Counted from the first letter of the stretch, positions 1-14,300 are shown. The stretch: 64,000 nt of DNA from Macrocystis pyrifera (GCA_031763025.1 JASSKH010000016.1:310001-374000), one strand, 5' to 3'. Program-made: numbers and translations. Notes: generated from the sequence alone by a model not told the origin.

Positions 1-330
1 TGCTCTGGGCCATCAATAGTCATTACCACTATTGTAGACCCGCTTGGAAACAGACCGAGTACCAGGGTGCTTGGCAGACTCTACTTGGACAGCTCTACAT
101 CTACTCCTTACATATCTACAACCACTCGCACAAGTCCACAGCTCTACAATGCAGATACTCGCGCAGTCCTACTATTGATACCGTAAATACGATTGTTACA
201 GCCACACCTCTAAAGCTACTCGTACAGCTCGACTGCTGGACTACTCCGAACAGTTCTACAGTTCTAAAGCTACTCGTACAGCTCTACAGATCTACAGCTA
301 CAGCGCTTCAGCTACTTGTCGGAGTCTACA
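1..330. repeat. Low-complexity CTACAGCTCTACTCGTACAG-type array
   Basis: Roughly from 90 to 330 the sequence is built of drifting copies of a short unit made of CTACAG, CTCTA and CTCGTACAG words. It has no convincing reading frame. Confidence 0.5.
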
Positions 331-1967
331 CCTCTAGAGATTGCTTCCTTCTGAAACGCTGCACCGACCTTCGAACTTGGAGATGGTCCAGTAGGGGGAA
401 CTGTCGAAAGCCACGCCAAGGTTTGGCAAAAAGCAACTTAGAATAAAGGATCCGGCGACGGCCAACAACGTGCTCCTTGACGTGAAGGGGCATGTGCTCG
501 ACCATACCCGGTACCTGAAATCAGTACAGTAGAAACGTAGTATACCAGGTGTGACATTAGCGATAACTATTAACAGATAACCACATACCACGTATATATT
601 ACTCGGAGTCCATGATATGACTATTAATACAAATACCAATACTGATGTGTTACTGTAGGTTACCTCGTACGACATAAAATCTAGTTGTAGTTTCAGCAAG
701 ACAAGTTACTGACGGTGTTGAGTTGGCCTATTAATGACTTTCCGGCAAGTTAGTACACGGCCGCCGATATTTTGGCTAATTTTACATACCACCTGCAGAT
801 ATATACATCTGATCAATATCAAAAAATAAACTCCGACGGCCTTCGGACCGGCACACCGGACAACGTCGATGGCGATGCTTTTCAGATGTTTTGATGCGCC
901 ATGAGTTGCAGTAGACCTGTCACGTCTCTCTCCCTCTCTGAGTGAGTGGTATCACGGGAAATACGCACCCCGTAGCAGAGAGGCCTTCCATGGACAACGA
1001 AACCGAAACAATCGGATAGCTGACACCGCCGAAACAAACTATAATACCTATTAATACCAGTACTGTACTACTAATTGTACTGTCTGTAGCTGGCGACCTT
1101 TAGTCATCCAACTATCAGCTCTAGAACCTGAAGACAAGTCAGAACGGCGGCGTTAGGTAGGAACTACTATACACCCACACCTGAACGAGTCAAAGGGTGA
1201 AGCTACAGAAACTCATCATGCCTTCAGGGCAGGACATGCGACCCATGTACGAGTAGAACGTGCGAAAAAGAGAAACGAGCGATAGATAGGGAGAGCGTCA
1301 AGCACAACAATCATCATCTATTAATATATACAAACACAGAGTCCAGGCGAATAATAGCTGCACTTGTGTCGCATGCCTCCCCACGCTGCACTTCGGGTAC
1401 ATCCTCTTGTAATACTACTTCAAGAAAAACACTATACCCGGTAAATAAACCTACACTTTCGTATGGAGTGGTCCGTGTGAACTTTGCCGGTTACTTGCCC
1501 GGAGATCTGTTCCTTTTTCTTTCATGCTCGAACTTTGTAAACTTCAACTTTGGGCCAGTGGTAGTAGCGGCTTCCTCGGCAAAGACAAAATAACTTGCAT
1601 GGTCAAGGACATACAACAGTAGGTAGGTAGGTACCGGAGGTACGTGTAGGAGTAGCTTCCTCGTCAAGGACAAAAGGGCATGCATGACTAAGGACATACA
1701 CAGCAGTACCTGGTAGGTAGGTATGTGACCCCCCCTGGATGCGGCACTACTGCTGTACCCGGTATAATGATTTCCACCCAGTACAGTACAGCCCTCTGGC
1801 CCCTCCTCGCGCCTATACGGCCCCACAGCACAGCACAGCACAGCACAGCACAGCACAGCACAGCAGCACAGCAGCACAGCACTCGGCAGTATGGCCGTGA
1901 GGCGAGCGCACGTATAGTACGCCAGCTGGAGTCGTTTGATGCTTGAATAGCTATAGAATTATATGTA
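331..1967. other. Intergenic, no gene recognised
   Basis: Open frames here are short and lack family signatures. The stretch includes a pentanucleotide-type run of CAGCA units at about 1824-1880, which creates false Cys- or Ala/Gln-rich frames on both strands. Confidence 0.5.
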
Positions 1968-3096
1968 GCTATCTCACTCTCTGAGCGTGCTCGGTTGGTA
2001 CATCCCTGGCCTCTCACAGCTCCCACTTGGGAATCGTCTCCTTTTATTACTTGCCGGACCTTTCCAGCGAGTCTTTGTTTCTCATTTTCTCTTGGCACTT
2101 TCAGTCCTTCTTTCCTTTTTTCTTCTTTCGTTTCGTGTGCGTGCGTGTACTTCGTTTCGCGGGCGAGCGCGGCACCGTCGCGGGTGTCAGCGGATGTTGG
2201 CGGGTAGAGGGGGGGTTGCAAGGAGCGTGGTCGCCGTTTTCGTGGCTAGGCGTCGCGTCTCCATCGAGACACGAGGGAAGCAGAAATGGACTCTGTCTGG
2301 CCTCCTGTTGTGGGGTTGGGTATATTATGTACGAGTCTATAGGGTCGTTTTGGTTTGCAAAAGAACATTCAAGCGGTGCCTACTTTTGCGACCAAGCTGA
2401 ACTTCAGAGAGAGAACAACGCAGTCTGAGCACCAACATTGTCGAACTGGCGAACGAGGGCCACGGTGAGCACCGGGCTTCACGCGATGCGCGCGACGGGG
2501 CTCACTGGGGCAGAGAGGGAGGAAAGCTTTACCCGGACTGAATCGGTGGCGAGGTGGCCGCGAGAGGGGCGGGCAGCGTGCGAGGCTGAGAGAGCTCTGC
2601 TGTTCGATTTTTTTTCTTTCGACCGGTGTAAGGTGTTCCAATGAGGCAGAAAAATTATTACACGAGAGGGGACGGGGATTTTTTTTCTTTCCGAAATTTT
2701 CGGTTTCATTTTCATTGTTTTTGGGGTGCTGCTGTGCCGTGCTGTGCTTCATCTTTCGTACATACGAGTACAGACATAGAGCATATCGAAAGAATAACGT
2801 AAGTACCCTACTTGGGGTATGTATGTACGTACGTACGACATGTGAGCGAGCGTACATAGCGGAAAACCGCCCGCGACGCGAAGCGTATGTGGTGTCCGAG
2901 CTGCTTTCTCCTGAAGCACGGCGGCAGGACTCTTGGCATTATCAAGTCGCCACTTTGCAACTACAATTAATCATGAAAAAAACTACATTCAATCATGGAC
3001 CTCTGTCCGCTTCGCATAATTTGATGTAATTTTCCTTCCTGAGCGAGCGCAGCGGGCGGCGTAGGCCGCCCGCGGAGCGAAGCGCCTTGTAGGTAT
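1968..3096 (+). repeat. 1.1 kb dispersed repeat, copy 1
   Basis: This block recurs in inverted orientation at 41128-42410. It begins ATCTCACTCTCTGAGCGTGC and ends with a GC-rich hairpin (GGGCGGCGTAGGCCGCCCGC) followed by GGAGCGAAGCGCCTTGTA. No coding frame is shared by the two copies, so it is probably a non-autonomous mobile element of unknown class. Several inward GC-rich and pyrimidine tracts are conserved between the copies. Confidence 0.7.
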
Positions 3097-3380
3097 GATA
3101 CACACGCTTCTTCTCAACCCCGACGAAAGGCTAGACTTTTGCCTACGTACGTGTACATACATTCCAGGTAGTAGCTGTACATATTGACAACAGTACAAAT
3201 AACAACGCAACAAACATGTCAATTCGACAACGAAAACAAGAAAAAACAAAAAAGCACCACGAGTAGTGCACCATATTTCGCGCGCTGTGTAATCCACAGC
3301 AGGAGCAGCAGCAGGAGTAGCAGCAACGGTAGTTGCGCGTACTCGTATGTACAATCCTGTGCTGCTGCCGATGTTTCGTG

Positions 3381-3383
<3 letters not shown>

Positions 3384-3416
<33 letters not shown>

Positions 3417-3465
3417 TTCGTGTGCAACGATGTGGTAAAAGCGGGGGGGGGGGGGGGGGGGGGGG
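3384..3465. repeat. CTG run and 23-base poly-G tract
   Basis: A (GCT)n run at about 3384-3414 is followed by an uninterrupted run of 23 G at 3443-3465. It makes apparent poly-Ala, poly-Leu and poly-Pro frames. Nothing else is seen between 3097 and 3705. Confidence 0.85.
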
Positions 3466-3705
3466 ATATTTTTAACTAAAATTGTTACAGCAGTCTGCAG
3501 CAGTACGAATACTTTAAAAAACAAAGACTGTTTTCGCGCGGGGCAATTTGCTTTTTCCTGAACTATCAACAATGAATCAACTCATAAGCTCATGCTTTGA
3601 TCTCGACCCTCGACATAGATTCAAGTCGCGGCCAATCCGCTTCGTGTTGGGCAAGGCCAGCGAATGTAGATGACGGCCTCTAAGTTATCATTTGGACCGG
3701 CGGTA

Positions 3706-6451
3706 GGGTAATGCTATTTGCGACACCGGTGTCGTAGTTTCTTATTTTCGACACGGTGTCGCAAATAAACGGCTTATTTGCGACACCGCGTCACGTTCGC
3801 GGCACATAGCTCAGATTGGCTCCGCACCGCCAGGGATGTGTTGGCATGGTACAGGGCCATCATTGAAGCTATCGCATGGCCGAAACGGGCCAGGACTTGA
3901 GGAGATATCTGGCATCCTGGTGCACCCGCAAAACGTTCAGATCGGTGTCGCAAATAAGCCATATTTGCGACACGCGTGTCGCAAATACCGTATTTGCGAC
4001 ACCGCGACGTGGTTGCCGCACACGCTCCAGATCGGCAAAGCACTACCAGCAGAGTGTAGGGCTACCATTGAAGCCATCCTGTAAAGCCAAAACGGGCCAG
4101 TACTCGAGGAGATAAGGGGTATCCTAGTACATCCCGCAGAAAACTTCTGGCTCCTGTCGCAAATAAAAATAAGCCTTATTCGCGACACGCGTGTCGCAAA
4201 TACCGTATTTGCAACACCGCACCGTGGTTGCTGCACACGCTCCGGATCGGCAAAGTGCTACGAGTAGAGTCTCAGCATGGTGTAGGTCTACCATTGAAAG
4301 CCATCGTGAAGCCAAAACGGGCCAGTACTCGAGGAGATATGGGGTATCCTGGTACAACCCGCAGAATCTTCTGGCTGGTGTCGCAAATACCGTATTTGCG
4401 ACACCGCGCCGTAGTTGCCGCACACTCTCCGGGTCGGCAACGCACTACCTTTAGAGTCTCAGCATGGTGTAGGGCTACTATTGAAGCCATCCTGTAAAGG
4501 CAAAACGGGCCAGTACTCGGGGAGATATGGTGTACATCCTAGTACACGGTCAGAATATTCAACATGGCTCTTCTACCACTGCTGGTGTGCTACATACACC
4601 ACAGTAAACACACAAACACGACAGGCTAGGAGTGCGAAAACTATACCTAGCATCAGACTGCCTCGCCGACCAGGGCATCCAAAATAATCGGGAATTGACT
4701 GCGTGGCTGGACGAGGAGACTACGCATGATTTGAGTGGGGCAGGTCAGTGCGCACAATCTGCTGGAGTTGCGGGATGTTGGTGAGTCTTCCATAATGGTT
4801 GGGCTTCTCTCCGCAAACATTCTGCCTAAACCTATGGCAAAAACCTCCAACCCGCGCACCAGTGTGTACAGCATACAACAGCACGGTGGGAACTCTACAC
4901 AATACTGCAGGGCATCGAAGGACACCTTTCAAGCAGCCTACGAACTCCACGACCTTCTACACGCGTTACACATACCGATTTCTTCGTCACCATGAACAAG
5001 GCGGCTAACCCCTCTGCCGCTTATATTGAACTCATGCAGTCCGCTGTGGGTTTCTATTGTATGTTTCACAACCGCTAGAGATATACATCGGGAATCCGTT
5101 TACAAACTACGTGCTATATCCACATGTGCCCTAAGTTCTACGAATATTAATAGTATATGTCGATACTACAGCAGTGCGGATACTACAGCAGTAACTGTGG
5201 ACTGCTGTTGGTGCAACAAGCAGGATAATGTGTCGGAACGAACGCGTACAACGAACATGACGCATAGCTCGGCAAGCTGCAGTATGGCCGCCCTCTGTGC
5301 ATCTATGGGGTGTGTTCGTTGCCTTAACTAATCCGACAGAAACTGTGCACAGCGTTTCGAAAGTTTGTTCAGTTCTGTGAGGCAGAACGATAGGCGTTGG
5401 TAAACGCCTGACGTATAAGCGCTTTTACGCGGCTGTTCAAGGGCAATTAAACAACCACATTGGTGTGTGATGACGGTTGCACGGAACGAACGCCGATTTT
5501 ACTGCGGTACATACTATGATACTGCTGCTGTAGATGACATACACCCACCTATTTCGATAGCATCCACAGACAAGTACAAACACCATATACAGAGCGCAGC
5601 GTGCACAAACTTCTGTGCCCTTCATTTGTGCCCATGTTAATAGACGCGTAAACAGAGCACCCGGCGCCTTGAACGATACCAGCGCTCTCAATTATAGTAC
5701 GAAAGACTTATTAGAACACGGCGCGGCAATATCACCAAGTTAATTTCAAAGCCATCGATTCACGATGAAGTGGCTAACGATCGATGTACTCACTCGTGGA
5801 AACATGCTGTACAGTGGTATAGTCCGAGCTCTAAACGGGGCGCGCGCGACGCACGTCGTGCGATGTCGTCAAATGCGGCTTTACGACACCAGTCTGCCTA
5901 TTCTGACAGTGGACCAGGATGACCAGGATATAACACACAGCAGTATCATCTACTACTGCTGTAATGGCTCGTTCTGGATACACGCAAAATAAGGCTTATT
6001 TGCGACATCAGCCTGGGTGTACTAGGATACCCCATATCTCCTCGAGTACCCTCTCGTTTAGGCTACACGATGGCCGCAATGGTAGCCTATGCCAAGCTGA
6101 GACTCTACTCATAGCGCTTTGCCGATCCGGAGCGTGTGCGGCAACCACGTCGCGGTGTCGCAAATACGGTATTTGCGACACGCGTGTCGCAAATAAGGCT
6201 TATTTGCGACACGGATCTGAACGTTTTGCGGGTGCACCAAGAGGCCAGATATCTCCTCGAGTCCAGGCCCGTTTCGGCCATGCGATAGCTTCAATGATGG
6301 CCCTGCACCATGTCAACACATCTCTGGCGGTGCGGAGCCAAGCTGAGGTAAGTACCGCGAACGTGACGCGGTGTCGCAAATAAGCAGTTTATTTGCGACA
6401 CCGTGTCGAAAATAAGAAATTACGACGCCGGTGTCGCAAATAGCATTACCC
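3706..6451. mobile_element. 2.7 kb element with long terminal inverted repeats and subterminal arrays
   Basis: The left end GGGTAATGCTATTTGCGACA and the right end are reverse complements. The inverted similarity extends roughly 480 bp (about 3706-4200 against 5965-6451). The left arm also carries further tandem copies of a ~190-215 bp subterminal unit (units begin near 4012, 4228 and 4412). Each unit contains near-palindromes with GTGTCGCAAATA arms. The interior (about 4560-5960) shows no recognisable transposase, so the element looks non-autonomous. No clear target-site duplication is visible. Superfamily unknown. Confidence 0.75.
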
Positions 6452-7950
6452 ATATTAATAGGGTTAAGGGTATCAGGGGTTGCCCGTGGCGTGGGATGGT
6501 TTACAGCAGTACGTAGTTCGGGCGAGCCTACCAGCGAGCAAAGACCGCATGCCTGCATAGTCGACACAAACCAAAAGCTATACAACTGTGCGTCCGTCCC
6601 AGTTTTCAGTTGAAATGTAGATGTGATGTTGATCGCTCTCCTTGTATAGGCTACCAGGTACATGTACAAGCATTACAGTATACCAGGCGCAGGTGGTACA
6701 TTTTCGTTGTCTACAACAAAATGGAATGAAAGGCCTACAGCCAACGCCTTTCTTGACGGCTGTTATATTCTATCATGTACCTATAGAACAGTACGTACTA
6801 ATGTAGGAGGTGCGTAAATAGTTCACCAGCATGCGACGAATGCCCCCGAAAAAGTGAAAACGACACTATTACTACATCCCCGGAGATCAGAATGGAAAAC
6901 CAACCGGGGCGTGATCACAGACTGAAATAAGAAAATCACACGTTTTAGGACAGTTATTTTCACTTGGTTTTAGAGTACCCCCCGGTGTGTAGCGAAAACA
7001 AAGTGTGCAGCGTGTCCTGGTGTGTCAACTATTTTGTTTGGGGCGCCTCTCGAGCATGATGAAAAAAAAATCGAGAGTTCTTGGGGCCCTTCTTTACGAG
7101 AATCCGTTTTTATGATAATCGAATAGGAAAAAAATAATTAGATTTGATCTTAATGTAATATCGTGAAAAATAAGCCTTTGGGTCCTATCGAGGACTATAG
7201 CGTATTTTGCTGAAAAAATCGAATAACGCACAAGGGTCAACGAACACCCGAGGGCAACCAACGAGGCGAGCGACGGCCCGCGTCCTCCCCGGGGCGCCAC
7301 GGTCGGCGGCCGATTGTTTCTGCCGGCACCGCCGAAGATGCTATCCCTTTTGGGATGTCTTGGACTGGTACAGCCCCGAAGCCCCACGCAGGCAGCAGCA
7401 ACGGAGATACAGCGATCGAACATCTGAGCGGAGTCGCGACCTGGTCGGTGCTCGTGTGGTTTGCGAGGCAAAGAGGGACGACAAACTGGTTTGCGACGGC
7501 CTTGCAATTTTTTGAGGCGCCGCGGATGGTTTACTCTGTGCTAGGGGGCGTCGGACCTTGCGCTGCGGCTGCTCCGGTAGCTCTGTTTCTCGGGACTGGT
7601 AGGTCTACCCTGTGAAGCAGTCGACGACACGGCTCAAGTTTGCGTGACTTGCGTAACATGACACATCGCGTTGGATAGACTCCCCAAAATGAATAACACG
7701 AAGAGCAAAAGACGTCCCTAAAGACTTCGTGTCGAATTCGTTTTTTTCGTTCGATTCGAATCGAATCAAACAAAAAAAATATCGGCGGATTATCATGAAA
7801 AAAAGGTTTTCGTTAATACGGGCTCTTACATACTCGTATACTTTTACAGAAAAAACAGCAGTTTAGTTTCCGTATTTATCTAAACGCTTCGTCCGTGCGC
7901 TCCTCCGTTTTGGGTCAAGATGTGAAGTCACAACAGTGTATAAATAGTTG

Positions 7951-7990
<40 letters not shown>

Positions 7991-9390
7991 GTATTATGTT
8001 GATGCTACGGTAGTGTCGAGGCAACTCGTTCGTACTTCTTGCGTCGCCCACACTATGGGCACTCCGTGGGAAAGCCATGTACAATACAGCAAATAGACAC
8101 CACAGCAGCCGGGGCTGCTTGGTGCGGACGACGTCGTAATCGTCATAATTTTTCAAATTTTCGACGCTTTCGCATCTGACATCTGAGGTCCTTTCGGGCT
8201 TGGGCGGCAAACGACACTTTTTCCATGGCAAGTCTCAAGTCCTTAGGGGCTTGGGAGGGGAAAAGACAGCACAAGACAACATAACTGCAATATCACGACC
8301 ACAGAGACAACATCGGCCACACCCCCCGAAAGAAAAGATGGTGTAGAAACTATCTCTACAGCGGTAGTAGAGTAGTGTTGTACTGATATACGTATCGATA
8401 TCAAAATCAAGTTCGGTGCGATACCGATAAACAAAAAACTCATCGACTCGATTTCGATATGATTATACGCACGTACTTAAACGTACGTACATCGAAGCTT
8501 TAGTTCAATGTCAGCGCAAAAACACGGGAATGCCAGGGGGCGGAGGGCAAAGCACATTCGATAGATATCCGGCACGAATAGAAGCACATCGATTCAACAC
8601 ATCGATACGATATTATATCGAAACGATACCGATAGGATATCGATACGATACAGATACGATATCGACATATACATCAGTGCTCGAAACAGAAGGGGCGAAC
8701 AACGGTTACATCAGTATGCTAGCCCCGCTCACCACTCACTGCTGCTGGTCCGTTACCGATTCGTTGGCGAGCAGACAGAGGCGCTCCGCCGGGCGCCACA
8801 AACACGCCCCGACCCGATGCCACCACCGATCACGAATTACCAAATTACTGCTGTTGATAAAATCCCACACTACACGTACGGCTGCTGTACCACATGATGT
8901 AACCACAATTAGTTACTATCAATATTATGTTAATAACGGCATTACGAGTACCACATTCCCAAAAACAAAAAACCGGAGACTGACGAAGATTCCCGCCTCG
9001 CTAGACGAAGAAGGAACACTGCACTACCGGTACGTTCGTAAGTACTATTGTTGGCGGCGCAAGACAAAATCATCCTAGGTCATCCATCGTATCACATCAG
9101 AGATCATCGTCGATTCAAATCGAATGGGCAACCGTTTCAGCCGGGAAGTACGTCCACCTACCAGTGGTCATAGGCAAGTTTGAAAGGGTCAAATATAATG
9201 CCAGGGTACCTGGTACGAGTATGTCGTACATACACCTGGTACGAAGTACTATTAATACTGCTGTATCTGTAGTATGTAGACAGCAGCAGTACCGTACGAT
9301 TAACGTGCTACGCGAAAGCGGCGTGCGACCAGCGTGCCGTACGGACTATGAAATGAGAGGTACAACATACGTATTTTAGAACCTCTAAGC

Positions 9391-9440
<50 letters not shown>

Positions 9441-10680
9441 TGAGTACAGGGTACAGAGTAGAGTGTACTGGTGCAGCAGCAGTGTGTGTTCTTCACATTA
9501 AACCGTTCTCGTTCTACCCGTCGACATCCAGCACAACCAGTGTCCGTGCTGATTCTTCAATCCTACCAGAGAGATACAACTTCTGTGGTCACAAAACTAC
9601 GCCATACAGATACTAACTGGTACATTGTTACGTACCAGGTATGCAGTATACCGGTACGATCGTTATGATATCCTCGTCACCCTCGTATCATATGGTGGAC
9701 AACGTACCCCTCTCGGTACACAAGGTCCAGCAAAAGCATTGGTATTAATAGTACTTCTCAGTAATACAGCAGTACTACTCGTATTGACCTCAACAAAGAT
9801 ATTAATAGGTGCGAGTTGATCAAGCAAGCGTCCAACAGCGTGCACGAATACGTACAGCAGCCAGTACCTTGCTGCGTGCGTGTCGTACAGCTCCTTGCAT
9901 CGCAGCTACTAATGCTATTAATAATGCTGTTCGTAGGACACATCCACTACGTACCCCAGCAGCAGCCCCGCTACTTGTTGTGGCGAATGCCCACGAGGTA
10001 CAGGTAGGTACGTGATCTCGTGGAAGTCTCGGGTGTAAAAAAAAAAGTCATCTTTTTATATTTTCGGCTTGTGTTCCATGTTGAAGATCTCCGGCTAGCA
10101 CCCAACAACAGCTCCAACTTATCTGGTGTCAACTTATATACCAGCGCGGTAGATACGACGACCTACGCGTACATGCAACAGCCTGCAAAAGGCGTGCGTG
10201 CAAGGTTTGTACCATACGAGTACGAGTTATATTCGTGTTTGTACAGGGGAATCTTGTACCTCGTTTTTGTCTGAGTTTCAATATTGAGTCGAACGAGAAT
10301 CAATCATCGACGAAGGCCGATACTGCTGCTGTAGGTGATGCGTGACGATGTGGAGAGTCGAGAGAAAGAGAGCAGGAGAAGCTAAAGAAGACGGCCGAAG
10401 GCAGGAAAATAACTGAAACCACGCAGCGTACTGCGGCGCATCGCATTAGAAGTTTCCAAAGACACCCTCCTTCCCCCTTTTCTCGACTTGAGGTCTGGTC
10501 TCGCTCCGTTGCGAGTCTAAATGTCAGCACTGCTGTTCTTGCTCGACAGAGGAAGCGAGGTGTAAGCTTCAAGCAACTTTCCCCTTGGGGTTCTTGCTTT
10601 TTATGTTGGTTTCTATCGAAGTAAAAGAGAAAATTGGATACTTTCGCACTAGGTCCGAATATATTTTCATCAGGTAAAGG
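6452..10680. other. Intergenic with microsatellites; no gene recognised
   Basis: The stretch holds CTG runs at about 7949-7989 and CAG runs at about 9392-9440. A block at about 8385-8680 is rich in CGATA/TATCG words. A GC-rich open stretch (about 7340-7615, + strand) encodes MSWTGTAPKPHAGSSNGDTA and onward but matches no family I recognise. Confidence 0.45.
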
Positions 10681-10746
10681 CACTCACGCTTTTGCGACAG
10701 GGTTCTCATCTGCCAAAGACGCCACTTCCGGCATGGCTCCTTATGC

Positions 10747-11377
10747 TTGCTCTGGTGTTGTTCCTCAAAGTGCGTGTGTCACCAGCGGCGGAAACAGGGC
10801 AAAGAGATGTACCCGATAGCATGTATTTCAATGCTTGGAAGGCATGTACACAAGGGGATTTTTATTCGGTACTTCGGTTCGAAGTTTAGTTTTATAAAGA
10901 CCGCCGAGGCGTACACCTTTCAACCTTCTAAAGAGAGCCATAGTGAGCCATAGACACACAACCAACGCTCGACTACGAGACTGGCGGAGACTTGCAACAC
11001 CACGGACAGTGCAACTCACGGCATATCGACGCTGACTTCATAGAGAGGAAAAAGACTGTGGTGGACGGAGGCAGAGCGATCTCCTCCCCTACAGCAAAGA
11101 CGGTGGCCGAGCCTGCTGCAAAGAGGTGTGCGAAGATCGAATACTATATGGCAGACTGCCCCGTTTACCCCGATATGAAGTGTAAGTGTTGGCTGTGTTG
11201 CCCTCTGTACATCATCGCCCACATTGCCCAAGAAGACGGGCAAAGCGCCAATCAAAGAAGCGGCTTCGGGCAACTACGAGTGCAATCGCATTCTGCTTGG
11301 GCAGGCCGGCGCTGGAGACTTTGCGCGCGAGCACTATCGATTTCTTGCCTGCGCGGGAACTGTCCTTAGTCCGAAAA
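10747..11377 (+). CDS. Weak candidate: exons of a small secreted protein
   Basis: An ATG at 10747 opens a short frame starting MLALVLFLKVRVSPAAETGQ, which looks like a signal peptide with an Ala-containing cleavage region. It continues to KACTQGDFYS, and a possible GT donor follows. Further down, a frame with KRCAKIEYYMADCPVYPDMK and another with NYECNRILLGQAGAGDFARE suggest additional cysteine-containing exons. The splice sites between them are not convincing and no family is recognised. This could be chance or a decayed gene. Confidence 0.2.
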
Positions 11378-11399
11378 AACCTTGGGGCTGACTCTTGGA

Positions 11400-14300
11400 G
11401 CGCCCTTACCGTGCCCTATAGCCCCGCGTACACCAAAACCTTCCAGGACGCGCAGAAGTAGTACCAGTAGGTACAAGCAATAGCTGGCTTCCGTTCGTGT
11501 CCTGCACGGGTTGCATATAGCTCAAAATCCGGCCGATCGCTTAGAAGGTTGCAATTTGACCCACGTATGGTATCGCTCTATTAAATAGCACAGCCACCAT
11601 TCCAGGAGCAAAATCAGGCACGAAAATGGTGTGATACTCGTACGATGGATGGATGGCATTGTCGTTATGATATTCCCGTGCGTTGTCAGTTGTCAGTTCA
11701 GTTGTTGTCTTGGAGACCAACACACACCAACGCGTTCCGCGCGCGAGGTTACGATCGGTGGATGGGTTGGTCGAGCTATTCGTCGTCCAAAGAGTAAGAG
11801 TATGACATTGTCCTTTTGTCCTTATCTGTTGAATACCGGTACCTCCCTCCCACTTGCCATGCTTACACGAATCGTTCCTCCGTTTTTCATTTTTCCTTGA
11901 TCTGATCATGTGGTCACCTCTCACCTCCTTTGCCTGCCCGTCATAGACGACACTACTCGTCCTCATGTATTGCGTAGCGTACTGCATGATACTATTAATA
12001 TTAATAATATTAATAATTGTAGCACTTCGTACCCGTCCATCCTGATACGAGTAGTCGCTGTCTTATCGCGTCTTACCTTACAAAAGCAGCAATATATATG
12101 CGTACGTGCGGGTCGCCCGTGTTTCTATGGGATCAGGCTTCCTCCACGTCATTCTGCTGCTGTCGTTGCTGTATTGCTCTTGGAGAGCGAGCGGAGGGCA
12201 TGTCAATCAAAGCTCTGGTTTCAGTGAGTGCTGTCTAAAGACTGATTGGAGATTCGAAGCCCGAGTTGAACTGCTATCAGTGGCGACCAAGTGGCTTGAA
12301 GCCTAAAGCCCGAGTTGAACTGCTGTCAGTGGTGACCAAGTGTTCACGGGCCCACTACCAAGAGTCCACTACATGTCGTACGTGTTGACTTGCCTACTAT
12401 TAATACCAAAAGCCCACTTCTCCTTGTACGTGCTACTGTACTGGCACTCGGAATGCAGTTTGCTGCCGCTCCTGCTGCTACTCCTTGTGTTGTTGATCGC
12501 CAACAATGTAGTCCGTGGTCATAGGACAGGCTACCCAAAACTCTTTATTAATAGTGGAAGACTACCTGAAGAAAAAATAAGGAGATGAAAAATATTAATT
12601 ATGAGGTACCAGGTGCAACGCAGTACGATCGATGCACATAATCGTAAAACATCGTACACCTCAAGCAAGAAAAAAGGTTCGTACGTCAATCCAAAGGAGA
12701 AAGGGGAGAGAAGAAGAAAGGCAGAAGGGCAGGGAACCATGACCAAACGTACGAGAGAATACCCTGGAGAATACTCAACCGAAAAAAAAAAACCAAGCGA
12801 ATGCACAGACTTGCATACTCGCAGGCAGGTAGACAGAGGGGTGACGGCCCAGAAAAACAAAACGAAACTAAAGCGAAGTCCATCAACGGGGGAGAGCGAG
12901 CTGTGAACACGCACGCGCGATTGAAGTCTGCAACAGCGAAAAAGCGAATGAGGACGTACGAAGCAGGATATTCTCTCGTCTACAGCAGCAGAGTACCGGT
13001 ACCATCTACTACTGTATGTATATACTCGTACAAGTATCTGGTAGTGCGGAAAGCGTTCGTGTTTGCTCGTACACGTGATACATCAGCGTGATGTGTCAGG
13101 TATATCATACAAGTACGTCACTTCTCAAGGTACAGACTACTACCAGTACAGCAGCAGCGGTGTACCGTATATAGGCAATGCATTAATGCAGACAGCAGGT
13201 ACCAGGTATGTTGTTTCTGCATGTCTGCTGTACTACCGTCGTTTGAAGCAGGCAAGATAACACATATCCTGGGAGTGATTTCCCATCCAATGTTCTCCGA
13301 AACAACGGAGGGCTCGCACGGCGAAATGCTCGCATCGGGAGATGTTGTCGAGATGTTTCTGTGTATGTGATGTATGTGCCAAGGCGCGTCGCTCGGCGGT
13401 TGCACTCTTCCCCGTTGTCGAGAACGTCAGTTCGAAGTTCGGACGACGGGGTGTACGGTTTTCGCAAAAGTGTTGTCATGGGTACCTGTATGTGTACTAC
13501 TGTACTGCTGTATACGGTAAGACGAACCTCAACAACAGACCAGGCGCTCAGACACCAGCCCACGTGGCAGTGTCGACGCAATAGTAATATTGCACGAGAC
13601 GTATAAATATGCTTTACGATCATACGATCATACCTACAGTAGTATGAATGGTGCCCTGGTACGGCCTACTGTAGTTCCAGTGTGGACATGCGTTACGTGT
13701 CGGTGTGTGTTGTACACGACTGTATGACTGTATGACTGTACTCGCCCACGCTCACGGTCACAGGTGATCGATCCGCAGTTCATACAGCCTTCTGCACCCC
13801 AGAAGACTGGAAGATGCCCGCTTCCCTTGCCTTGCCTTGCCTTGGTTTGGCTTTCACTCGTTTTCCCCGTCAATATGTGTGATTATCTCCTGGGCACAAC
13901 CTCAACCACGCCGGCTCTACGAAATCCGCTGCATAATCCCGCCTCCTTGCATTGAACGCCGTTGAAGGCCAAACAAACTCCTGCTACTGTTTCACGTTTT
14001 AATTGGAATCTACTTCATATAATACATAGCATACGGTAAGAGCGAACCGAAACCAGTTGTGGGCATGCATGCCCTCGCATTCTGCGCTTGTTTTCATGTT
14101 TTTTGGGTGCTGAGGTCTGTATTGGTGTTTTGTAGTGTTGAGGTGTTACGATTATTTGCATGCATTGAAGTTTTGAAGCATCACAAACGCAGCAATATTT
14201 AACGTGCACCAATCCCCGAAGTACACGAGCGAAAACCTGTAGACAAAACGTCCATAGTGGTATTGCGAGACACGGTGCTCGTGCCGTCAGTGAATTCTCC

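Noticed and set aside
1491..2221. Cys- and Ala-rich open frames on the - strand
   Set aside because: They are created by the CAGCA run at about 1824-1880 and by the non-coding dispersed repeat; the two repeat copies do not share a conserved frame.
3143..3572. Poly-Gln, poly-Ala and poly-Leu frames
   Set aside because: Products of the CTG run and poly-G tract with no flanking conserved protein.
3706..4560. CRISPR-like array of GTGTCGCAAATA repeats
   Set aside because: The units are whole ~190-215 bp tandem copies in the subterminal part of a TIR element; there are no unique spacers and the context is eukaryotic.
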